DNA of 64,000 nt from NCBI GenBank assembly GCA_015178975.1, contig WHVD01000016.1:868001-932000 (forward strand). The letters run 5' to 3'. Shown here in pieces: positions 11,430 to 22,470 of the stretch. A model generated the notes under the pieces. The model was not told where the DNA came from and did no database searches. It was given only the letters and a program-made list of their open reading frames with translations. The first letter of the stretch is position 1. Each line of letters starts with the position of its first letter. The translations under genes and the position numbers were made by a program. Origin of the DNA: Hysterangium stoloniferum (taxonomy: Eukaryota; Basidiomycota; Agaricomycetes; Hysterangiales; Hysterangiaceae).

Positions 11430-12590
11430 TTACTCTTTTGATCTATTGGCATTGTTTGGAGTAAGCACCAGTGGGTCATCCAAGTCCCATGCATTGTCCC
11501 ATGTGCTATCACAGTCTTCTCCAACTTCAGAGAACCAATCCGAATCAGCATCACCACAATGTACTTCTGTATTGGACACAGCAGAGGAGTTTGACACTTC
11601 CCAAAGGTCTGGTACACTGTCTCCACAGTGTGAAGAGTTGGGAACAGCAGTTGGATGTTCAGTGAGCTCTATTAAATCTGGCAGGCTATGACTGGAGTCT
11701 GATACAGACTTGGCTTCAACAGCCTCAACAGCCCACACACCATCATCATCAGAATCTGGTTCAATAGTGGCATTAGCAGTGCTGCTAGCTTTCTTCAGTG
11801 GATCTTCTTTTTTCTTTTCAGCATCCTTTTTGGGTTTGGGGCAGCTGTTCTAGAAATGGCCCTTCTCGTTGCAATTCCAACAGATGCCATGTGGTTTTCT
11901 TTCATGTCTGTTTCCATTTCCATTTCCTGATGATCCAACAACATTGCCTCATCTTTCTCATCATCCTTTGATTTTCTGAAACAATGCATTTGCTGTGTCT
12001 TTTGAAGTTCATATTCTTTGGCGATAAGGGAAATAAGCCGGTCAGGTGAAATAGATCCAGTTGGGCTCCACATCCTGGCACTGGCCAGTTGACTTGATGC
12101 AAAGTTTGAGAGGGCAATAGGAAGAGATGAAATAATGGTAGAGCAGTAATCTTTTTCATCTATTTCAACACCAACCAATGCTAACTCCTCTTGCTTTACT
12201 CGCAGGCTATCCAAGAACTCACGAACATTGTCTTTGTCAGCACACTGTGTTTCTAAAAAACATGCCCTCAGGTCTGTTTGTGCATAGGCACCTTTTTCTG
12301 TATACTCAGAGACAATTGCAATCCATCACTCCATAACAGTCTTCTTGGAGTGGACTTGCATATGTAAGGGTTGAATCGGGGATTTTTTGGGTGAGCAGAG
12401 ATTTTGCTGACTTTTCATTTTTGTTCCATTCAGTAATGAGAGCTGTCTCTTCAACAGTTGCCTTATCATCCATGGGTTTTGGACAGGGTGTCATGCCATC
12501 AAAGTGGCCCCAGAATCCCTTTGCTTCCACTGCATCTTGGAACTGGACAGCAAAAATAGCCCAGTTCATGCCAGTGGTATCAAGCTTGGG
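11430..12590 (-). pseudogene. Copia-2 gag remnant
   Basis: The block MNWAIFAVQFQDAVEAKGFW (12306-12569) and the following frame (11795-12214, FLDSLRVKQEELALVG, ASSQLASARMW) are copia gag (UBN2-type capsid). A zinc knuckle CWNCNEKGHF-stop-NSC lies near 11840-11880, broken by an amber codon. An acidic Ser-rich tail (11430-11790) leads towards the protease. Confidence 0.8.
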
Positions 12591-12668
12591 GATGGATGAA
12601 GGAAGAGGTCGACAAAGAAGTAGCAGTGGTGGTCATCTTGGTAGCAATCTATAGGTAGGGTAGTGCAA

Positions 12669-12680
12669 GGCCCAATAACC
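12669..12680 (-). promoter_or_regulatory. Copia-2 primer-binding site
   Basis: The minus strand reads GGTTATTGGGCC directly after the 5' LTR. From memory, Drosophila copia uses GGTTATGGGCCC, pairing with the anticodon-loop end of a 5' half of initiator tRNA-Met. This copy differs at one internal base. Confidence 0.7.
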
Positions 12681-13081
12681 TGTTGGAATAGTATATGTAC
12701 TAGACAGCTAGATAGCAGAAAGCAATCTCAGTGTTTGCATGCAGTAGCAGGGCTAAACAGCTCTGTATTTACCTAGATAGCAGAAAGCAATCTAGGATGC
12801 ATGATAAGTATTGTATCTAAGTAAATGTGTAAAGGTAATCTCACCTCAGTGTTTGCATGCAGTAGCGGGGGCTAAACAGCTGAGGTGCACTAGCTATAGA
12901 TACTAAGCTTTTAAGGTATTAACGTTCTATCTATGATCGTACGTTGCATATTACGGAGAGTAAAACAGGAAGTAACTAAATGGAAAGGCGTATATGTTAT
13001 ATTGTGTGTACCTGCCTAGCTCAGTACTTTAGGTTAGGCTCCGAATATAGCAGGAGTGAAACTATGCTTGCCAATCCAACA
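12681..13081 (-). repeat. Copia-2 5' LTR with internal duplication
   Basis: A 401 bp LTR, about 100 bp longer than the partner at 6144-6442. The extra DNA is an internal repeat around 12755-12855, where the tagatagcagaaagcaatct block occurs twice. It ends CCAACA, followed by target duplication AGTAG. Confidence 0.87.
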
Positions 13082-14163
13082 AGTAGCTTAGTAATCCCAA
13101 CGCTTTTTGCTCGCGTCCAGGGTACGTATACCCCCCCTTTGCGTCAACACATGTCCTGTCTGAGCTCCTACATTTTTTCATTCCAACAACTATACATACT
13201 ATTGCATGTGATTCTCTTATGAATTAAAACTCAGCCCGTTGAACTGATTAGCTCCTCCCCCAAAATCCCTGTAGCAGGAACACGCAAAGCGTGACAAGCA
13301 AATCCTCAATTATGAAATTACTGCATGGACTGTGTTACCATAGTTTTCCTTTCAACTCCCAGACTCGTTGGGGACATGAACGGTGAGAAGTTTGCAGATT
13401 ACGAACCGACGGTCAGTACAGTTACCATATTAGTGGACTTCAGAAGGTAATAGTAAGTCTATGTGAATAGCGAGCACCTCCAAAATGGTCGCCGGCGCAT
13501 AATACGGTATATTTACTTATGTTTCCTCAAGTCATTATAAAAAAAGATGTTTTTTTATCAAATCAATTTTTGAACGAGAGGATCAGTTCTGGGTGATATC
13601 TATTTTAAATTTTCTCATCTCAAATTCATGATTGCCTGTTGGGGAATGTGACCGCATTTTTTTTATGAATCAAAAATGCCCAAAGCCCTGACAACTTCGA
13701 ACCCACACATAAAAACAATTTAACACTTTTACCGGATCACTACAAAAAATACTAAACAGCATTCCTTGTTGATCAATCGTATGATTTGCCACTAGCATTT
13801 GGTGATCATGGGTGTATTTTTACGAAAAACAGATGTTTGGTAAATTTGGTAAACAAGCACTTTTGTGCTAGTAACTATTGCGCACACGTTATAAAAGCTT
13901 GCTTGAATACAACACCATACTGTCCATTTGGACAAGTGTGTACCGTCGGGTTCACGTCGACTTCTAAGAATTATTATCCCGGATAGTGATCTTTAGTTAT
14001 GTTACTGCCATTGTAGTACACTGGCACTAACACCACGGCGCATTACAGCAATGTTCATAGCCACCACAAAGAATCTAAATCAAACCCGGATATTAGCTCA
14101 GCCCAGAGGCGGGATAGTCGACCACAAACCATTTGTATAATGAAGCGCGATCCATGGTGACAA
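13082..14163. other. Gene-poor stretch at the edge of the host block
   Basis: CpG becomes common again here. The first 70 bp are the unmutated counterpart of 5898-5975. A short open frame with eight cysteines (13786-13986, plus strand, C-rich end NTTPYCPFGQVCTVG) is present but has no clear start or homologue that I recognise. It is not called as a gene. Nothing else is seen. Confidence 0.45.
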
Positions 14164-16149
14164 TTAGGGGGCGAATATGTCGTCAAGATTCTGGTATCTC
14201 TCATTTAAAAAGAGCAAACTAATGAAATCGAGCCCAACCCACAGGTTTACTGTCACTTCCAAGCTAAAAGCCCAGTTAGCTTTTGTATTATCAATCGTAT
14301 GCACCACTTTTGTGGGACTAACCTGTGGTTCCTGTCTGATCCACAGATCCGGCGACGTTGGGGGTGATTTTTTATTAATCTTGATGCACTCTAACCTGAA
14401 ACGGAGACTTTGACAAGCCAAGTCACCACAATATTTCATCAGGTAATAGCCAGTCGGGACCTACCCAAGGCGGATGAGAATATCTCTGTATGTTCTGCTA
14501 GGCTGCTCTCCTATTGAAGGCTAAGTTACAGTGTATGGCTTCAAGGTTAACAACCCACGCAAAATCTCCACAAAAGCCTGAATTGTAAGAGTGCCAAAAT
14601 CAAGCAACAGCATAAAGCATAAAGACATGCATACCTGGACCATTAACCCTCCGCTACGGTTTGGGATGTGTGACTTGATCCCACGTTGTGCGTTTGAACA
14701 CGCAGACCATGAGCGTTGTGCGTCTGAACACGCAGACCATGAGATCTTATGGAATGGTAAATAAGAATGTAATAATAAAAATGTCGGTTGGACCACCCAC
14801 CACCCGCGCCCAATCGTCAGGCGGTTTTTCTTCGTCGTCTATGGTCTCTCCTCGGATTACCCAAACTTCGTTCCTCAATGGACAGCCGGCGCTCCGGCGC
14901 AGCGCCGTTGCCGTCGTTGTCTTTGATATGCACGAGTCTGCTTTTGCTCTTAGAGACCATTGAGGGTGACGACGGTACAAGCGCAAGCCTTACCCGTAGG
15001 ACTTGAAATATCTCTCCGATCGGCAGGTGTAGCTGGATTATCCGTTCCATTTTGAGGATGTTGGGAATGGTCACAACCAAGCGCAGTGCATTCAACAACT
15101 TCTGAATTAACCCGAGCAGCCTTTTTTCCGATCATTGATTGATCCATTGGGCTTGAGATGGGACTTTGACATATATGTGCGTCAGTAATCTGCTCTTCTG
15201 GGACCAACTTGGTACCACAAGAGCGCCAGTGCCACAGATCCATTATGGTTCCTGAGTGACAGGTATCCCATAAAGCCTGATAATCAAGTATGTTACGATC
15301 CGGTTAGACAACTGATCAAACTGGTCGATTCCCGCGAACATACCGTCAGTTTACAGCCCTTGGGAAGGCGTTCGACGAGAATTTTGCGGATATCCTGATT
15401 TAAGATGTTCAGTAACCTTGCGGCTAGCAACTCAAGGAGAAGCTGCTCAAACATTGTCAAGGATGATATTACAATTTTCGGCATCGAACGACGGTTCGTT
15501 CGGCTTCCATTCGGGAGTCCTCCAATCCTTTGGAAGGATGACTACATGATATGTTCTTTAGTGAGACACTCTCGTCGGATGATATTCAGACATGAATCAC
15601 TCACACTCGTCCAAGCCATCACGCTCAGATCCATCGTAACATTTTTTCTGATAGCCATGCCCAGCAACTATAATGTCTGTTTTGAGATATAATATTGACG
15701 TCAAAAAGACCCGAGGACGTACAGAAAAAGAATAGACTATCTTCTGGTTGCGCATTATCGACCAAGTCATTCATTGCAGCAAGCTAAACGAATGTCACCA
15801 CCGTGGCCGTTATAGGTAACTTGATATAAGGCACTATGCTCACTCACAATGTTATCCTTGATCGGCTCTCTGTCCCCGCCATCGTCAACGAGAATCGTGA
15901 AGTTTTCAGCGGGATACTCATAGTGCTCTGGAGGAGGAAAAACATTCGGTCGAAAGCGCTACTATCCCCAAAGATATAATACCGACCTATCAACAATTTT
16001 TGTATCGTCTTTACATCGTGAAATACCTCGGGAAGCTCAAAACTCAGTGGGAGACCGTCTTCAGGACAACTTTGTCCCTTATACGAGATGCCGACACAGA
16101 CAGCTCTCTTCTGTCCTTTGACTGACAAGGGGGTTGCCAAGTTGTCCAT
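14164..16149 (-). CDS. Caspase-like gene 1 (Peptidase_C14), multi-exon
   Basis: Predicted cysteine protease of the caspase/metacaspase clan (PF00656 type). Start ATG at 16149, with TATA box 16181-16187. Exon 1 gives KRAVCVGISYKGQS..HDVKTIQKLLIG; the next exon YEYPAENFTILVDDGGDREPI. Catalytic His is in AGHGYQKKCYDGSERDGLDE (about 15600-15660). Catalytic Cys is in LWDTCHSGTIMDL (about 15240-15270), after IRKILVERLPKGCKLT. A Pro-rich basic segment follows (CPLRNEVWVIRGE, 14800-14880) and then the module ending DLWIRQEPQ (about 14330), followed after an intron by a last exon ending DIFAP. Introns are about 45-70 bp. Both catalytic residues are present, so it could be active. Substrate and role are unknown; exon edges are by eye. 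Confidence 0.78.
14683..14742 (-). repeat. 30-bp tandem duplication inside caspase-like gene 1
   Basis: The unit gagcgttgtgcgtctgaaca.. occurs twice back to back with few differences. On the minus strand it adds ten residues per unit (WSACS.AQR). It lies in the predicted coding segment between the hydrophobic region and the QEPQ module. Confidence 0.65.
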
Positions 16150-16180
16150 CCGGTACGAAGTGCTGATCACTTCGCGTTAG

Positions 16181-16187
16181 ATTTATA
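16181..16187 (-). promoter_or_regulatory. TATA box of caspase-like gene 1
   Basis: Minus-strand TATAAAT lies 32 bp upstream of the chosen ATG at 16149. Genes 2 and 3 have a TATAAAA box at a comparable place (44-52 bp from ATG). Confidence 0.5.
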
Positions 16188-17054
16188 TCTCTTGACCAGA
16201 AGCTGTGTAGCTGGATGAGAAATGATTATCCAATGCTGGCAAGACCAAGCCCCAAAAGAAGCATGCAATAATAGGTTAACTCATCCAACCGAGTTTGTAT
16301 TACAAGTCCCGAGGTTTCATAGAGATTGACACCTTGTGCCTTGGCACCATCAACATGACAAACAGGCTATGGCGGTGATTAATACGGGAAGACCTGTCGG
16401 GTAGTATATAACAGATGATGCTCGGATATATAGCAGAGCACAAGAGGTACGCTTTTTGACAAAACGACACGGGCGGTGGAAGTCTGTTAAGAGAGATAAC
16501 GAGAACTCTGGGCGAAAAACTTCTGTTTAGTAAGTAGACTTCTTCTTTGGAAAATTGGTTTTTGATCCGAAGTCCCGAGGTTCTAACCGTGTGGAGCATC
16601 CTGAATAGGGGTACTTCCCCTCAGCGCCTCAGACCATTATTTCAATGATTAGTTTCGAAGAATTTTTGCACTCTGTAATGTAAACGATCGGCCTGATAGG
16701 TTGTACTATTTATAAACCCGGTCCTCTACATTGGCCAAGGGAAATGTGGACAACGAAACCTACGAAGTGCGGTGATTTGCACCGGTACACCCCTGCCACC
16801 GTTCATATAAGTCAGGCTAGCCCTTAATTAATTTACATGCCATAAGGTGCATTATTGATCATTAGGAAATAGAACGTTGTTGACTGTTGGAAAACAGTTT
16901 GATGAAGTATTGTGCCTCATATATATATTTTCTTTTAATATTGTCGGGTCATCTACAGTTGACAAATATTTAAAGCCTGACATGGGAGATGGAATAAACA
17001 TAACAGAGCCCTCAAGACCAAATGGATCCGACAAGAGAACGTTGCATTAAACAT

Positions 17055-18483
17055 TCAAAGCTTACTCGCAGGACCTCCTTCGGGCTCAACCACATATCCT
17101 AATCGAGGGAAATATACCCTTACTGAAGGAGGTCCACCACTGCGCTCTTGCCCATCCGTTTCGAGAACCATGACACGTCTATCGAGTCCAACTAGAGTTC
17201 CGATCGTTCGTCCATCCTTTCCTACAAATAGAGAAATTCGATATTCCATCCGAATCTCGGAGGGTATGATGCTCACCACTGTCATCGGGAATAACAGACA
17301 CTCTTGCTCCTTTTGTGAGACCTAATGCCTTCATTTGGACTTCGTCGAAGCCAATAATTGAGACATCATTGAATGAGCCAGACAGTATCTCTTTGGTCGC
17401 TTCTTCCCCACTTATTTTTGTTATAATTTGAGGCAATGCTTGCCGTTTTTCTTTGAGAATATCATCTAGACGTCCAAGCCACTGGGATCGGAAGGGGATT
17501 AGTTATTATTAATGGAATGCGCTACAACACAGCGATCATGCTTACGGCGATTGTACGTGGAAATTGCGTTGAGTCGAAGACAGGTCGTGTGTCGCGGAAT
17601 GATCGCATCCAAGTCAAAATAAAATGGAGAGAGACGTCCGCATGTCCAGGAGTTGACGAGTCCAAAAACCAATCACGACCGTCCGAGAGCTGCTCTTCAA
17701 ATAAAGTCTGGTATACATAGCATCAAATGTGAACCTGAGTCTAATATGGAGGACCTACCAGATGAGAAACAAGTTCACTATGCTTGTGTGATTTGTGCGC
17801 AGCCATTTCTGAATAGTCGAGGGTGCGTCCGACGAACTGTAAGGAGAAATAGAAATAGAGTTAGTAAGTCAGAGTACTATATCACCTCTCATTGGCACTC
17901 ACCTTCATCCTATCTTCTTGTAGAGCCTTTGGAGTCTTCAGCCATGGTAAAAGGTGGAATCCCAAAGAAAAGAGGAACTTGTCCGCATAGAATTGCGAGA
18001 AAGCCTTTTGCAAACCTTTATCGGTCGTTCCTGATCCTTTACGCGGCGGGAACATGGTAGGTTCTGGGAATTTGGTTTCTAAGACGTCCAGTATTAATGC
18101 AGTATCGATGTATAAATCACGTCCAAGCGCTAGAACGGGCACTCGGCGGTATGAAAGACCAAGATTCAAAAGTTCTGGGCGTGGTGGGTACAATGCAACC
18201 TAACAGTTGTCAATATTTACATTTAGGTTTTATTTTTCAAAACACACTCACGTCTATCTATTGGTGCGGGGGCAATAGCCAGATATGAGGAGTCGCACAG
18301 TTCGCATTACGATGCATGTTACTCACACGGCGCGCTGGTATGCCTTTCAGGAGTAATATTGTCTCTAGCTTAGACACGAATGGCGAGCCATTATCTACCA
18401 CAATAATCGGCATTTCACACAAAATAATAGAATCAACAGCAGATAGATTACTTACATCCATAGTAAATCGGTGAGTTCACCAT
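17055..18483 (-). CDS. GST-like protein (thioredoxin-fold N-terminal domain, fungal C-terminal domain)
   Basis: Start ATG 18483; exon 1 MVNSPIYYG splices (18456/18394) to NGSPFVSKLETILLLKGIPAR, the GST N-terminal fold with the Ser-Pro active-site turn. The next exon (17930-18200) has PPRPELLNLGLSYRRVPVLA with the cis-Pro VPVLALG and DTALILDVLE. Further exons give GRTLDYSEMAAHKSHKH (17780-17840), DGRDWFLDSSTPGHADVSLH (17550-17715) with the helical-domain Asp box, WLGRLDDILKEKRQ (17240-17490), and a last exon GKDGRTIGTLVGLDRR..VYFPRLGYVV ending at 17055 (intron 17222-17276). Fold suggests glutathione conjugation or reduction; the substrate is not visible. All frames join without stops. The gene is absent from duplication copy B. 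Confidence 0.85.
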
Positions 18484-18620
18484 GGTCGACAGAGAAGCTA
18501 TCGATCGCTTCAGCAATCGGCTTGGTGAGATATGAGACAATTTTAGACTTCGGGGAAGCAGCTTGAATGTGGGCACAGTAGCGCTTCAACTTAGAATGTC
18601 TCTTGAGAAGTACTGTAAAC

Positions 18621-18804
18621 TGTTAAGTTTTCAGTGGCGCTGTTCTTAGACCGTATAACTTTCCGTTTGTCTGAGTAGGTAACAGTTAACTCGTTGTAAA
18701 CGGATGAGTACTACTACACATGACTCATCCTTATATAGCCTAGTAACCTGCTTACTAATACCTGAGTCCTTGCCGCTCGTTTACCAAATTCCCAAAAGTT
18801 AACA
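18621..18804 (-). repeat. Solo LTR S just upstream of the GST-like gene
   Basis: A 184 bp unit with ends TGTTAAGTTTT..AAAAGTTAACA and target duplication TAAAC (18616-18620 and 18805-18809). It is homologous to 21748-21944 and to the outer LTR at 58284-60225 (shared ccgtataactttccgtttgt in inverse). Its TATA (TATATAAGG on the minus strand, about 18731-18740) points toward the GST-like ATG, 138 bp beyond the LTR edge. Confidence 0.88.
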
Positions 18805-19221
18805 TAAACATCACGTGTTTTCGCCATTCATGTTTCCCGTGACCGCTGACTCATCTCCAGGTTCCCACATTAGGTACGCTTGTGACCTTTGTCAATAAGC
18901 CTTGAATTCTGAAGAGGAGAACTGTGAGGTTCTTTTGTAAACCACTTTTCCCCCCATTAAATCTCACCCTTGCTACATAATCAATATTACGCCATATGTT
19001 TTTACATTATTGACATATTTACGTCGTAGTGAATGTAAGTCGAAAACCAAGAACGTTGCTCTGCTATAAATTAACCTAAATACTAGTATGATAAAATACA
19101 TGCAAAATTAGGTATTCATGAATTGGTTCAACGTATCCAAACCTGGGGCGTAATGACAGGCAATGATTATAATAGTCATGGCGCGAAAAGACTGTCAATA
19201 TCCTAAATAAAAGTCAGCAGA

Positions 19222-21053
19222 TCAGATGGAGTAAAGCAAAATCCACATACTGGTTGATGCTGACTACCAAGCTGTTCCAAGGTATCCATGATTTAGGAGC
19301 GAATAAAATGTTCCATGAGTATATAACACCGACCTGCGGTTCTTGCATGATCCATTCTGGTTCTTCAAAATTTTTGTTCCTTTTCTCACAGGCGACTTTG
19401 AGACGATCCCTTGGATGAAGTCAGAGGGGGAGAATGGCAAGGAGATAACATGGCGTTCACCCAAGGCATTCCAAAATATCCCGATACGTGCGGTAAGGTT
19501 CATCCCCTTAGGAAGTTTGAAATGACTTTTATTGTTCTCGAAAATTGGTAGAAAAAAGCCTACTGAGGATTTTCACAAATGCCTTGATAATAATTTGAGC
19601 TACTTTCTAGCAAAAAAAGTCAAATTGTGGATGCACCTTAACCATAATACCACCACTGCGATTCTCGTGCTTCGACTTCACTTCATACCCATTTTGGCCA
19701 TCCGAACACGATGACCATGAGATCTAATACAAGGATCGCAATTAATGCACGTTGTACGTAGCCAAAATGAAAGCGGTTATCTACAGCATGTCTCTTTTCG
19801 GGAGGTGGTTTAATCTTCTCATCCCTGGATTCGCCTCGCAATACCCAGGTTCCCTTTCTCCATAGAGGGTGCGTTCGACCTCTCGGTGACATGGCGGGGA
19901 GAACATAGTCCAAATCTGTTCAAATGTTCTAATATGACTCTGCGTCAAGTCATGCATCAGCTTACCCAGAGGTCCTCTCCGCGTATGTCGATTGATGTGC
20001 GATCTGTCCACAGAACCCTCGGCAATAGATTCAACGGGCACCCCCTCGGTCTCAAGCGAGCCGTGGGAACCCATGGTTTCCTCATAGTGTGTAGGCATTC
20101 TTCCCACCGTTGGGCTTTCACATCGCTCTGTCATAACTATAGTTGGCCTGTCAAAAGGCGGAGTAGAAGACCGTGGTCCAAAGGAGCGGCCGTAGGGCAG
20201 ATCCAACATAGTTCCCGAGTGGCACGAATCAAATAAAGCCTTCGCACCAGGGTTAGCCGATTATAAGTTTTAAATACAACACACCTACTGTTAAACGACA
20301 GTCCGTCCGCAAACCCTTGACGAGTATCTCGTTCATTTCCTGTTGTTATGTCAATATACGTATCGTACGATAATTTTCTATTTACATCGTCGATTATTAT
20401 TTGTCTATACCTATCTCGGGCTTCTATTGGCAGTTCAGGGTCTAGTTCCCAGTCGATGGGAAGGATGACTGACTCATATTCTATCCATTAGCATTGTGCT
20501 CGGAGATGTTGTTCAGGCCTTTGATCCACTCACTCTCGTCCTTGCCATCAACTTCCTTACCATCATGGTTTGTGATTTGATCACCGTGTCCAGCGACTAT
20601 TGTACGTTGGTGAGTTGGATTGACATTCAGCCGGTTAATCACTCGACTTGACTAACAGAAGAAGAATAGATAATCTCCTGCCTCGGCTCCCGCTACTAGT
20701 TCCTCCATAGCAGTAAGCTAAATAGTTGACAACAAGATCAGGCCAACACCTCAAGACAAAACAAATGCTACTCACGATATTTGCTCTTGTCGGAGACTCA
20801 TACCGCTCAGCATCAAGCAACACTTTGATATGCTCGTCCTTGTAACCGTATTTGTCTTGAATTTGTCACGATGCTGCTTCCATAGTATTGGAGGGGAGAC
20901 TTGCACACCTATCAGTAACTTGCGAACCTTCCCGACATCAGAGTGAACAGCCAAGAGCTGGAAACTGTCTGCTGACTGCCCATAAGGTCCGTTTTGACCC
21001 TTATACGAGACACCAACACAGAGAGCTTTCTTCCGTGGGCTGGCGGGGAACAT
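19222..21053 (-). CDS. Caspase-like gene 2 (Peptidase_C14) with C-terminal hydrophobic segment
   Basis: ATG at 21053 gives MFPASPRKKALCVGVSYKGQN. Exons then encode KYGYKDEHIKVLLDAERYES, EELVAGAEAGDYLFFF joined to AGHGDQITNHDGKE (catalytic His; intron from about 20658 to 20600), ILPIDWELDPELP, EMNEILVKGLRTDCRLT (20275-20325), and ALFDSCHSGTMLDLPYGRSF (about 20170-20240, catalytic Cys in DSCHSG). A Ser/Arg-rich linker follows, then after a 50 bp intron SPRGRTHPLWRKGTWVLRGE and the hydrophobic run ALIAILVLDLMVIVFGW (19690-19745), which may anchor it in a membrane. The end module RLKVACEKRNKNFEEPEWIMQEPQ-type exon (19340-19415) splices to a short last exon stopping at 19222. No stop is required in frame, and a nearly identical copy is gene 3. 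Confidence 0.82.
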
Positions 21054-21096
21054 GACAGATTTAAGACGAAAATTCCAGTATTCAATTTCTCTGACG

Positions 21097-21103
21097 TTTT
21101 ATA
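21097..21103 (-). promoter_or_regulatory. TATA box of caspase-like gene 2
   Basis: Minus-strand TATAAAA, 44 bp upstream of the ATG at 21053. It is conserved at the same place in the duplicated gene 3. Confidence 0.6.
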
Positions 21104-21208
21104 CCCACGGGGATACCGCTAGCCGGGTCTCAGGGTCGATGTGCCGGTGGGATAGTTCCGACAATAAATCCACCACAGCTCATCTAACTATGAGGGAACT
21201 ATCAAACT

Positions 21209-21242
21209 AATTGGTTCATGATATTTATATCAGGAACCAATT
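21209..21242. repeat. 34-bp palindrome
   Basis: Arms AATTGGTTC-A-TGATAT and ATATCA-G-GAACCAATT with a TT centre, a single mismatch. A related palindrome is at 58004-58046. It lies in about 190 bp present in duplication copy A but not in copy B, between caspase-like gene 2 and the downstream remnant. Confidence 0.7.
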
Positions 21243-21747
21243 CAGTCCGCTAATGTAAATTACTTTACAAATATATGCTGTTTTCCAAAATAAGGACAGG
21301 ATCGGCCGGGTATCAAATCGACTAGGGACGAAAACACTGTCAATTGAATACCGCTTGCCTTCTCTACATACACACTGTCAAATCAAACCAATTGGCATGT
21401 CACAACGACAGTTCGGGAGTTAGCTACTTCCATGAGCTATATGTGCTTTGATCAAGTTTTCTGGCTACCGATATTTACCAAACAAACATCTGCTCAGGCT
21501 TGAAATACTCAACATTGCATTAAGTATATATATGAGGTCATTGGCTGTATCCAAATTGAAAAATTTCCAGCAATGGGTGACAGACCTTGAATATATGATG
21601 TGCAAAATCTAATTTCCGATATTATTTGAAGCCCAGTCGTTGAAATGCGCGTGTCTCTATCACGCACTCGAGTTTGTAGCAGGGACCCTCACAATCACGC
21701 GGGGAATTTTAACAAAGCTAGCTATTATATACAATGTATGAAGCAAT

Positions 21748-21944
21748 TGTTGACTTTTCTGGGATTTGGGTTAGCGAGGGATCACGAGCATTAGGGCTCG
21801 GGTCGCTGCGGTTTGGAATTCACTGCGTATTTTGGGTTATATAAGGTCTATTTGTATTTGTTTAGTCCTTATCTGTTTACAACCACCTCACTCAGACAAA
21901 CGGAAAGTTATACGGTCTAGGAACAGCACCACGAAAACTTAACA
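21748..21944 (+). repeat. Solo LTR S, 197 bp, target duplication GCAAT
   Basis: The unit begins TGTTGACTTTTC, ends GAAAACTTAACA, and is flanked by GCAAT at 21743-21747 and 21945-21949. It contains TATATAAGG (about 21838-21846). It is the intact counterpart of the interrupted LTR at 58284-60225 and is absent at the same place in duplication copy B. Confidence 0.93.
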
Positions 21945-22169
21945 GCAATGCCAAGGGGGGGATATAATAGGTATTTTGTAGTACCAATTGTCAATGATGC
22001 GTGCCAGGTGGAGCTATTGCCGTATACGGGGTATTCCGCGAGCTTGGATGAGGCTCGATAATCTAACACCAATATCGTGTGGGTACGCGATTTTTGAAAG
22101 GAGGTAGCGCTCTGCAATCCGGTAAAATAATACATCTTAATCCTAATGTATAGCTCATTATCGCTAGAG

Positions 22170-22400
22170 CGAGTAAGCGGCCGACATATCCTGCCAACCG
22201 AGACATTGAAGTAAAAAAGAAACATCAGTACTAGTTAGCCCGGACCTGAGTAGTTACTTACCCGTGGTTTACTAAAATAGATCTGACGGCACAAGCTCAA
22301 TAAACAACTCATAATAGAGAGTATTTGCAACTAATATTGAGACCCAGCAAGGTGTACCTGAGGCTCCTGTTCGAGCGGTTGCTTGCCTTTCCGCTGAGAG
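22170..22400 (-). pseudogene. 3' remnant of a caspase-like gene (QEPQ module end)
   Basis: On the minus strand, GKQPLEQEPQ is followed by a GT splice donor at about 22357, as in the last introns of genes 1-4. Downstream sequence (gccgacatatcctg, 22180-22195) matches the 3' end of caspase-like gene 4 at 61545-61560. The upstream gene body is missing beyond about 22470, where the duplication ends. It is seen again at 55260-55480. Confidence 0.6.
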
Positions 22401-22470
22401 ATTAAACTTGTGTACATTACAGTACCATTATCACTAATGCTTGTATAAGTGAATAATCCACATACATTAT

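Larger units (their letters stand above)
6144..13081 (-). mobile_element. Copia-2: Ty1/copia element with 5-bp target duplication, host to copia-1
   Basis: The LTRs begin TGTTGGAATAGTATA and end CCAACA, and AGTAG flanks the element at 6139-6143 and 13082-13086. On the minus strand the order is LTR (12681-13081), primer site, gag, protease, integrase start, reverse transcriptase, RNase H, polypurine tract, LTR (6144-6442). This is the Ty1/copia order. The integrase core is deleted near 10740-10800, and the RNase H is interrupted by copia-1 (6621 to about 9695). It cannot move on its own. Confidence 0.9.
16640..22470. repeat. Segmental duplication copy A (partner 52090-55575)
   Basis: 16640-16875 matches 52090-52350, and 18867-22470 matches 52360-55575, in the same order and orientation. 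Matches include gaagaatttttgcactctg at the left and cctgagtagttacttacc at the right. Copy A carries extra DNA absent from copy B: about 2 kb with the GST-like gene (16876-18866), about 190 bp with a palindrome (near 21150-21340), and a solo LTR (21748-21944). The caspase gene inside is present in both. Confidence 0.85.

Noticed and set aside
13786-13986. Small Cys-containing frame as a secreted effector
   Set aside because: No signal peptide, start not supported, low similarity to anything I can name.
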